Assembly (NCBI GenBank): GCA_013400115.1 | Contig: VXBP01010266.1 | Span: 372,001 to 436,000 of the forward strand | Length of the DNA stretch: 64,000 bases | DNA from: Rhinopomastus cyanomelas | Taxonomy: Eukaryota; Chordata; Aves; Bucerotiformes; Rhinopomastidae | Direction of reading: 5' to 3' | Shown here: positions 59,801 through 64,000 of the stretch, one piece after another | Layout of the letters: the number at the start of each line of letters is the position of its first letter | Numbering within the stretch: the stretch's first letter is position 1 | Program-made: the position numbers and the translations under genes | The notes under the pieces: model-generated | What the model was told of the DNA's origin: nothing | Database searches by the model: none | Seen by the model: only the letters and a program-made list of their open reading frames with translations

Positions 59801-62800
59801 GGTGTAGGTGATCCTGCTGTGGCAGAGGGATTGGACTAGATGATCTTTTGAGGTCCCTTCCAATCCCTAATGATTTTATGATCATTTTCTTTGTATAGTA
59901 GTTTGGCCACACAAACTACTGGCTTCTTCACAATTCCATTTAAACTGCTCATACAATTTGGTTTATGCTGCTCTAAATATCTGTGAAATGCCAGTAACGT
60001 GTATCTCCATGAATTTGTGTTCTAGGAAGTAGAGAACATTCTCCTTCATGACTTCCTGGAGGAGACATCGTTGCAATACATGATGTCAATAAAATCTTTC
60101 AGTAAAAACGTGGAATGCTGGCTGTTTACTGCTTTGGCAGACTTCCCGTTAGTGCTTCAAATGTCCAAACTAAAAGGTAGGTTTGAGTACTAGAGCTTCG
60201 TAAAATAGGTTTAGCGTAAACTGCAAGTAAGGACGTGTCGCAGGACTCTTTGCCGCTGTAACTTCAGTAGCAGTGAGGATTAGACTTAGCTGGGCTACAA
60301 TTAAAAATATACAGTCTCAGCTCATGTATGATAACAAATGTAAGACAAAAGAAATCCAAATTGATGGCAAATTGAAGTGTACTTGAGTCTGTTCAAATCA
60401 GTGGCCGTGTCGTTGGCCATGGTGGCCTTATCTGCGTAGAAGACTGAATAATATGCGGTTCGCCCTCTGCGATGCAGGTGTTGCTCTGTCACTTCACCTC
60501 GCAGGAGGTTTTATGTGGATCCATAGATGACTACAGCACAGTTCAGCAAAAGGGGAAAGATTCACAGTCTTGTGGAGAAACTGTGACTCTGTCCTTAGAG
60601 GAGGCTTTGAAAAGATCACAACTCTACAAGGGCGTGTGTGTAGGCGCGTGTTTGCAAACATGTGTGCAGGTACTCAGTGAAGATTATGACTAAGACACAA
60701 CCTTGCTCGTTGCCGACTCCTCGGTGGCAAAGCAGGGCTCTGGTGTGGACAAGAGATTGTGCTAGTGCTCGTATCCTCAAGGGAGACTTGCAGACAGCCC
60801 TAATTCTGGCATTTCTTGCATTTGGTAGAGCAGGCTTGGCAGTGTGTTTTTAACATGGGAGGGGATGTGATCAATCACATGTGACTCCTTGTCTGTGCAT
60901 CCTGGTTTGCACAATCACCTGGGAAACAGAAATTTTCCCCTGAAGACGACTGCCTGGCTACACAAGCTCATAAATTGCTTTATATTCAATTTTCCCATAA
61001 CTAAGAACCAGTACTTTATATTTTGTTCTTAAAAAGGACATTCTTAGAGACCACAATTGTCATTATCACCACGGGGGGTTGGAACTGGATGATGGTTCCT
61101 TCCAACCCTGAGTGATTCTGATTCCATGGCTTCTCCAGTCAGGTGAGCCTGCTCTGGCAGGGGGATTGGACTAGATGATCTTTCAGGGTCCCTTCCAATC
61201 CCTGATGATTCTATGATGCCATGATTCTATGAAAACAGAACCAAAGGGTTATAGATGGAAATGTGAACCCTCTAAACAGAATGTAAGAGCTTTAGAATTA
61301 GCATTGATTTAATTCACCTTGAACCATACGTGTGAAAAAGTATTAGTTGTGATTAAGGAGTATTTAATGTATGAAAAATCTACAGGAAGCATTTTTCCTG
61401 TGTGTCATGGGTTGACAGGTTTGTAGAGAAGGAAGATGTGTGACATGGGCAGCATCTTCTTGCAAACTTGCAAACAGCAAGGATCCTCAGCCCAGCCTGT
61501 AATGCTGGCTCAGCGACTCCACTGCACCCTCTGTTAGACTCTCTAACTCACCCTAGGGATCTACTTTCTAACTTAAAAGTTCTGTCTTTGTTAAGATCTT
61601 TTAGACTGTAAAACATTAATGATATGAAACATCTGCCTCTTCTCCTTTAACAGAAGTTACAGCGTTCAAGAAAAGACTTGGGAGAAGGATAGATCTTTGT
61701 AACATCATCAAGGTATGTTCCAGAATTTGTGAAAGAGAAAAGCTGGGCGTTTTGTTCACTCAAGCACTTTGGACTCTTTGAGAGATGCCCCACTGCAGGA
61801 TAAGAAGAGCAGTGCTGTTCTTAGCTGTGTGCTGACCAGGGTGGGAATTGTGCTCGCCCTCCTGTCTATCTCTTCCCACACTGCTGAGCCCAGAGGGGTG
61901 GGTGAAGAGCCATAGAGATGGAGTGTTGGATTCATAGAATCATGGAATCATTAGGGATTGGAAGGGACCTTGAAAGATCATCTAGTCCAATCCCACTGAC
62001 CCAGCAGGATCACCCAGACCAAGTGACACAGGAACACATCCAGGCAGGTCTTAAACCTCTCCATTGAAGGAGACTCCACAACCTTCCTGGGCAGCCTCAA
62101 CTGACAAATTCCTGGTACAAAGATAGATGTGATAGGGGATCCTGGTGTGGCAGGGGAATTGGACTGGATGATCTTTCATCCCTGATGTTCTGTGAGTCTG
62201 TGTGATGGAATCACAGCTAATATCATTTTCACAAACACCACATTGCTAACATGAATTTTACCTTCTCAGAAGTTTGGATGACTTGAGAAAACCTTTGCAT
62301 TGAAACGAAACAGGTGTTAAGCACAGGTATCGTGGAGGCAAAGTCAGCCTTGATACTCCACTCTGTGTTTTAGACCTTTATTCCACAGAACTACAGGCAA
62401 ACCTAACTGACCAGGCAATTTCCCAGCTACTTCAAGCACATTAGCCTTGTCTGCTTCATCCCAAACCACAGCACAGACTATCATTGAACAGAACATCTCT
62501 CAGAACAAAAACCCTCTTGAAGACAATTTAAGATTTATCCCCTTTGATTTTATTCCCCCCCCCGCCCCAGTTTGGAGACTGGTTGTATAAAGTCTAGCAG
62601 TGAATAAGGGAGGCTTTGTCACTGAGTTAAGGGCTGGAGAAAATGAGAGGCATTAACTGTTTTCTTATACTCCCCAGTCAATGAGAGAAGTACTGAGGGA
62701 CAGCACTAAAGCCACTATTCTACAGAGAGACTTGCAGGCTGTCATCAAAAGCAGATTTCTGGGTGTGACCGGAAACATCTTGCAAAGAAAGAACAACATC

Positions 62801-62810
62801 GAACTCAAAT
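41849..62810 (+). CDS. RFX8: RFX8 gene, coding exons 1-11 (3' part beyond window)
   Basis: RFX8 is a regulatory factor X family member, a winged-helix nuclear protein expected to bind X-box DNA and dimerize. Eleven exons with GT/AG ends join in one frame: 50, 124, 62, 87, 70, 135, 75, 114, 151, 59 and 133 bases, giving 353 codons plus one base. Residues 17-91 form the RFX DNA-binding domain (W17, DNF, IPR, ATFGK, TRRLG, YHYSG). Residues from about 170 onward match the family's B/C and dimerization region, with FWKSLQ, IPDVCQLLQSYD, LLHDFLEE and SKLKEVT shared with human RFX8 as I recall it. RFX4 and RFX6 fit less well. The remaining C-terminus is not in the window. The gene points away from MAP4K4, as in human. 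No stop or frameshift is seen. Confidence 0.93.
42288..42412 (-). mobile_element. Two short CR1 3' ends in reverse orientation
   Basis: CAGAGTCACAGAATGGGCTA with CTTAAAGATGATCTAGTTCC is an older CR1 end. At 42347 it runs into ATCATTAGGAACTGGAAGGG, a second CR1 end in the same orientation. The two form a reverse-strand tail-on-tail composite. Confidence 0.82.
42841..43590 (+). mobile_element. CR1 3' 750 bp with open ORF2 C-terminus
   Basis: This is the longest uninterrupted CR1 frame in the window, 204 codons (42849-43463). It begins near ERDLGVLVDNKMT and ends FLCDLV, covering the C-terminal tail of the CR1 ORF2 protein after the reverse-transcriptase domain. The catalytic part is absent, so it cannot move by itself. 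After the stop come the CR1 3' terminal segment and a degenerate run of ATTCTATGA-type units to about 43585. Confidence 0.97.
44220..44480. promoter_or_regulatory. Candidate regulatory element in RFX8 intron 1
   Basis: Within CR1-rich intron sequence this block keeps many CpGs (GCGCAACCGG, CTAGCGTTCCG, ACACGCGTAAAG). It also has homeodomain and POU-like motifs: TTAATTAA at about 44270 and TTTGCAAATTAATC at 44352-44365. Two GATA-type TTATCTCC sites follow (near 44419 and 44447). It resembles a conserved enhancer by composition, without proof of conservation. Confidence 0.35.
44781..44871 (-). mobile_element. CR1 3' end only
   Basis: About 90 bases, from ATAGAATCATAGGATCATTA to GATCACCTAGACCAAGTCAT, in reverse orientation in RFX8 intron 1. 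Confidence 0.92.
45268..45391 (+). CDS. RFX8: RFX8 coding exon 2 (DNA-binding domain, first part)
   Basis: The exon is preceded by a tttttgttttgaag acceptor and followed by gtatgt. Its first base completes W17. The 41 codons encode IADNFYFCEGC, then TIPRWLIYDLY, and finish with VNSATFGK. The pattern W..DN....GC.IPR...Y..Y and the ATFGK end are those of the first helices of the RFX winged helix. It ends in phase 0. Confidence 0.92.
45641..45820 (-). mobile_element. CR1 3' end inside a TTATG repeat
   Basis: Reverse-oriented young CR1 (CATAGAATCATTAGGGATTG to CTCCATCACTCTCAC). The left flank is GTTATGTTAT and the right flank is the long TTATG repeat, so it seems to have landed in, or seeded, that microsatellite. 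Confidence 0.93.
45822..45886. repeat. (TTATG)n microsatellite
   Basis: About 12-13 near-perfect TTATG units lie immediately right of the CR1, with two units also on its left side at 45631-45640. Confidence 0.95.
47049..47230 (+). repeat. 92-bp tandem duplication
   Basis: GCTGAGGTCCTTCTGCATCC starts a unit that recurs 92 bases later as GCTGAGGTCCTTCTACATCC. Both copies continue through AGGAGGTGTGACAGTGCAGC and GGTGCAGGAACAGCAG. The second copy lacks a six-base GGCTGA. Confidence 0.95.
48274..48335 (+). CDS. RFX8: RFX8 coding exon 3 (DNA-binding domain, recognition part)
   Basis: Acceptor ctgtctttttcag, donor gtattt. The 62 bases encode LMRLVFPGLGTRRLGRRGKA plus two bases of R79. LIRxVFxGLxTRRLGTRG is the hallmark of the RFX recognition helix and wing. 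Here the usual T of LGTRG is R (residue 74). Confidence 0.95.
48336..50024 (+). other. RFX8: RFX8 intron 3
   Basis: 1.7 kb. It carries one older CR1 end at 49300-49627; nothing else is recognised. Confidence 0.8.
49300..49627 (+). mobile_element. CR1 3' end, older subfamily
   Basis: Plus-strand copy recognised from GGGGTAATGGCTTTGAACTG, GGTAGATTTAGATTAGCTGC and CAACCTGGTCTAGATGAAGA. It ends in CCATTCTGTGATTCCATGAT. Confidence 0.9.
50025..50111 (+). CDS. RFX8: RFX8 coding exon 4 (wing and end of DNA-binding domain)
   Basis: Acceptor ctttgtgttctag, donor gtttgc. The first base completes R79. The following codons read YHYSGIAIRETSAFY and then ERFRSLLSETNDE. YHYxG is the invariant end of the RFX domain. 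The exon ends two bases into codon 108. Confidence 0.95.
50229..50616 (+). mobile_element. CR1 3' end, about 390 bp
   Basis: Plus-strand young CR1 starting at GAGAGGCTGAGGGAGCTGGG. It keeps the ORF2 C-terminus open to CDLV at 50547, followed by the 3' tail. Confidence 0.96.
52828..52890 (+). mobile_element. CR1 3' tail only
   Basis: About 62 bases (GGGGGATTGGATTAGATGAT to ATGATTCTATGATTCTAG). Confidence 0.92.
54320..54916 (+). mobile_element. CR1 3' 600 bp, frameshifted
   Basis: Plus-strand young CR1 from AGCCACAAGCCAACAGCATC to ATGATTCTGTCATTCTAAG. The ORF2 C-terminus is open to a TAG in GGGTGTTAGGAGGATG, followed by a small deletion. Confidence 0.96.
55453..55522 (+). CDS. RFX8: RFX8 coding exon 5 (linker)
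   Basis: Acceptor ctttgccacag, donor gtgagt. The first base completes S108, then 23 codons read GSICGSGEAVRCKRKRENVE and TEA. SGEAV can be aligned with the linker after the DNA-binding domain in human RFX8, but this part is poorly conserved. It rests mainly on phase fit and splice sites. The KRKR run could help nuclear import. Confidence 0.8.
55551..55670 (-). mobile_element. CR1 3' end joined to another CR1 end
   Basis: Reverse-oriented TAGAATCATAGAATCATTAG to CACCTAGACCAAGTC. At 55640 it passes into GTAGAATCAGTCAGGGTTAG, the end of an older CR1 in the same orientation. Confidence 0.9.
55993..56072 (+). mobile_element. CR1 3' tail only
   Basis: Plus-strand tail of about 78 bases from ATGCTCTAGGTGATCCTGCT to CAATGATTCCATGATT. 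Confidence 0.92.
56569..56797 (+). repeat. 39-bp minisatellite, about six copies
   Basis: Units beginning TCTAATATCTAAATATTAG start at about 56569, 56608, 56644, 56683, 56722 and 56761. The spacing is 39 bases, once 36. Each unit contains CTAATAT and ATATTAG arms separated by four bases and could form a hairpin. The remainder reads ACTAAATACATTGTACATC. Confidence 0.95.
56890..57024 (+). CDS. RFX8: RFX8 coding exon 6
   Basis: The 45 codons begin SKKLRSSSPVIYPEADQCSS and end PEFTASCPWVEELG, TNHRYEM. The end aligns with the human segment before the conserved helical region. The acceptor is a weak ...cacgtgaag; using the next AAG (56896) would shorten the exon by two codons. An in-frame stop just upstream excludes a longer exon. 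The donor gtacat is poor, while a stronger gtgagt lies 25 bases further on. Confidence 0.82.
57025..57109 (+). other. RFX8: RFX8 intron 6, 85 bases
   Basis: A very short intron with a poor donor (gtacat), a competing donor (gtgagt at 57050) and a good pyrimidine tract and acceptor (cctcctccag). Retention or use of the second donor would shift the frame. Confidence 0.75.
57110..57184 (+). CDS. RFX8: RFX8 coding exon 7
   Basis: The 25 codons encode DLLANDYSSHCQDILHMVRK and SELNK, ending at AAG before gtacgc. HCxxIL followed 13 residues later by VE...FW matches the spacing in RFX4 and human RFX8. This is why I chose this donor over the gtgagg at 57161, which would remove eight residues. Confidence 0.85.
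57260..57430 (+). mobile_element. Old CR1 3' end
   Basis: Diverged plus-strand end in intron 7: GTGTTTGAAGATGGTTTGGA, TTGGGCTTGCTGATTCCAGG, GTGGTTCTGTGATTC. Confidence 0.65.
57824..57937 (+). CDS. RFX8: RFX8 coding exon 8
   Basis: Acceptor ...gtgacag, donor gtactg. The 38 codons read VEDCIVSFWKSLQPEQVALM and SIPDVCQLLQSYDRQLFK. This is the region conserved among RFX1-4, 6 and 8 before the dimerization helices, and the closest match I recall is human RFX8. Confidence 0.96.
58466..58650 (+). mobile_element. CR1, left part of an interrupted copy
   Basis: Plus-strand young CR1 from TGGAGAGCAGTGTAGGAGAA to CCTGCCCTGGTGAGACCACA, where a minus-strand CR1 begins. Its continuation starts at 59375 (TCTGGAGTATTGTGTCCAG). 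Confidence 0.95.
58651..59374 (-). mobile_element. CR1 inserted into another CR1, about 724 bp
   Basis: Reverse-oriented CR1 of a different subfamily (TAGGATCATAGGATCATAGG, GTTAGGGGTTGGAAGGGACC). On the minus strand it keeps a 138-codon frame with ERDLGVLVDNRLT near its 5' end. It splits the plus-strand CR1 between ACCACA and TCTGGAG. No obvious target duplication. Confidence 0.95.
59375..59890 (+). mobile_element. CR1, right part of the interrupted copy
   Basis: Continues the 58466-58650 copy from TCTGGAGTATTGTGTCCAGT through the ORF2 C-terminus, with an early TAG at about 59586, to the tail AATCCCTAATGATTTTATGA. Confidence 0.96.
60026..60176 (+). CDS. RFX8: RFX8 coding exon 9
   Basis: Acceptor tttgtgttctag, donor gtaggt. 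The 50 codons plus one base encode EVENILLHDFLEETSLQYMM, SIKSFSKNVECWLFTALADF and PLVLQMSKLK. LLHDFLE, SxQY, FSK, WL..AL and SKLK are shared with human RFX8. In this family the segment forms helices of the dimerization region. Confidence 0.97.
60177..61653 (+). other. RFX8: RFX8 intron 9
   Basis: 1.5 kb with one composite CR1 tail at 61065-61235. The frames at 60472-60853 are not supported as exons. Confidence 0.8.
61065..61235 (+). mobile_element. Composite of two CR1 tails
   Basis: An older CR1 end (GGGGGGTTGGAACTGGATGA, CCAACCCTGAGTGATTCTGA) is followed about 20 bases later by a young tail (CTCTGGCAGGGGGATTGGAC to ATGATTCTATGAAAAC). The spacer (GGCTTCTCCAG) is the same as in the composite at 8075-8419. 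Confidence 0.9.
61654..61712 (+). CDS. RFX8: RFX8 coding exon 10
   Basis: Acceptor ctcctttaacag, donor gtatgt. Two bases complete E290, then 19 codons read VTAFKKRLGRRIDLCNIIK, matching the VTLFVKRLRR-type segment of human RFX8. Confidence 0.96.
61932..62098 (-). mobile_element. CR1 3' end
   Basis: Reverse-oriented young CR1 from TCATAGAATCATGGAATCAT to AACCTTCCTGGGCAGCCTC. Confidence 0.94.
62128..62208 (+). mobile_element. CR1 3' tail only
   Basis: Plus-strand tail (GATAGGGGATCCTGGTGTGG, CTGGATGATCTTTCATCCCT, CTGTGAGTCTGTGTGATGG) with a small internal deletion. It starts 29 bases from the preceding minus-strand copy. Confidence 0.88.
62678..62810 (+). CDS. RFX8: RFX8 coding exon 11
   Basis: Acceptor cttatactccccag, donor gtaaga. 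The 44 codons plus one base encode SMREVLRDSTKATILQRDLQ, AVIKSRFLGVTGNILQRKNN and IELK. LQRDLQAVIKS corresponds to LKSDLQAIINQ of human RFX8. The next exon lies beyond the window. Confidence 0.94.
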
Positions 62811-64000
62811 GTAAGACTTGTTGCTGTATTTTCCTTGTCTAGTTAAGCCCTTATTTGCTGTTTCTGAAGCTCCAGTGTTTCCTGGCTCCAGTGTTTTATG
62901 GCGTCTGCCCTAATGGGAATTGCAGTCTTGCAGTTACCCCAAGTACTGGAGAAGAGGGAATAAAACTGAGCATGGAGCATCCAGTGCCACCCTTTTGTCT
63001 GTAAAGGTTAAGGACATAAATCTGTTCATTCTGACTCTCTGCTAAAGCTCTCTGTGGCAACAGGAGTGGGACTCATGCTCCTAGATGATGGATGTTCTAG
63101 GTTGACAAACAGGGACATTAACTTTTCTACTTTTTCCTTTCACAAAAGACAAGTTTCCAAGTGGTGCCCTTCACATTTTCCCCTGCTGTTAATCGAAGTA
63201 AACTAAAGCTTTTCTTGTGGCCAGATTTTGAAGCACTGTTTGCTGAACTGGATGAGGAGGACTATTGGCCTTCTGGCTTTTATGTCCTTTCACTGCATTG
63301 TGGCCCGTTGGGTCAATAAAACATGCTGTTTGTGTGCTGCCATAACATAATCATAGAGTCAAGAGTGTCAGAGAGTCATAGAATCATAAAATCATGGAAT
63401 CATAGAATCATAGAATTATAGAATCATAGAATCATGGAATCATGGAATCAGAGAATCATTAGGGATTGGAAGGGACCTCAAAAGATCATCTACTCCAATC
63501 CCCCTGACACAGCAGGATCACCTAGACCAAGTCACACAGGAACACATCCAGGCAGGTCTTAAACATCTCCAGAGAAGGAGACTCCACAACCCCCCTGGGC
63601 AGCCTGTTCCACTGCGCTTGCCAGCTAGTGAAAAGGGATGGGGACGTAACAGCAAGTTAGGTTTGAGACTAATGAGCTGCCATTTAAATTACTACCAAGA
63701 GACAGGCAAGTTGGGCTGGGCCATGCACAGAACTGATGGGAGGAAGCATCATCTCCTTGTCCCCAGCCAGCTCTCCACTTGTTCATTGACAGGGGATGTG
63801 CCACAGCCTTGCCATGGCTGTTTTCAGGAGGAAGAATAGTTTGGCTTCATTACAGAACCATTAAAATAGTAATTATATAAATTTCAAAGTAAAAACCACC
63901 ATGCAGAACCCTCAATAAATTTGCTTATTACACTAATGAAGATCTTGCTCCTTCCAAGGTGGTTTTCTTGCTTTTTAACCGTTATTTATAATGAGCAAGG
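62811..64000 (+). other. RFX8: RFX8 intron 11 (part)
   Basis: Contains one CR1 end at 63350-63617. I see no further RFX8 exon before the window ends. Confidence 0.75.
63350..63617 (-). mobile_element. CR1 3' end with expanded tail repeat
   Basis: Reverse-oriented young CR1 whose 3' microsatellite is unusually long. About ten units of TCATAGAA or close variants run from 63350 to 63450, followed by TCATTAGGGATTGGAAGGG up to CCCTGGGCAGCCTGTTCCA. Confidence 0.95.

Larger units (their letters stand above)
57938..60025 (+). other. RFX8: RFX8 intron 8
   Basis: 2.1 kb, of which about 1.4 kb is one plus-strand CR1 interrupted by a minus-strand CR1 (58466-59890). Confidence 0.85.
61713..62677 (+). 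other. RFX8: RFX8 intron 10
   Basis: 965 bases with a divergent pair of CR1 ends (61932 minus, 62128 plus). Confidence 0.85.

Noticed and set aside
1..64000. CRISPR arrays, tRNA or rRNA genes, prokaryotic or phage-like modules
   Set aside because: No regularly spaced repeats with unique spacers, no tRNA T-loop/B-box patterns and no bacterial gene organisation were found. The window is vertebrate nuclear DNA.

Overview
The window is nuclear DNA from a bird. The evidence is the dense load of CR1 LINE 3' ends (young copies ending in ATTCTATGA-type tails), the absence of mammalian SINEs or L1, and two vertebrate genes broken into spliced exons. By hand I count about 40 CR1 pieces covering roughly 11 kb, with almost none in the first 8 kb. 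Such a load of one young CR1 family resembles what is known for woodpeckers and relatives or hoopoes/hornbills (Piciformes or Bucerotiformes). That placement is an inference from repeat style only.

Two divergently transcribed genes frame the window. On the minus strand at the left is the 5' end of MAP4K4: coding exon 2 (2878-2943) carries the kinase glycine-rich loop, and coding exon 1 very probably lies inside the 98-base N gap (3209-3306) in a CpG island (about 2950-4160). Bases 1-2877 are its next intron. On the plus strand at the right is RFX8, which I reconstruct as eleven coding exons from 41849 to 62810. All eleven join in one open frame of 353 codons, and the gene continues beyond the window. 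It encodes the complete RFX DNA-binding domain and much of the downstream dimerization region. The head-to-head MAP4K4/RFX8 order matches the human arrangement as I remember it.

Between them (about 4.2-41.4 kb) I recognise no protein-coding gene. This stretch holds diverged and young CR1 copies, a repeat-poor block at 15.0-19.2 kb, an unclassified CpG-containing segment with TATA motifs at 19.76-20.1 kb, and an orphan CpG island promoter with a TATA box and a pyrimidine initiator at 36.36-36.72 kb. The RFX8 promoter island (41.44-42.04 kb) contains an identical 73-bp segment repeated 102 bp apart, each copy with a heat-shock-element-like dyad.

The RFX8 introns contain CR1 insertions, including a minus-strand CR1 nested in a plus-strand CR1, a TTATG microsatellite flanking a CR1, a 92-bp tandem duplication, and a six-copy 39-bp AT-rich minisatellite just before exon 6. 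The most unusual points are the orphan TATA/TOP-like promoter, the duplicated RFX8 promoter element, the repeated tail-on-tail CR1 composites, and a weak splice donor next to a stronger frame-shifting donor in RFX8. I found no CRISPR array, tRNA, rRNA or prokaryote-like system.
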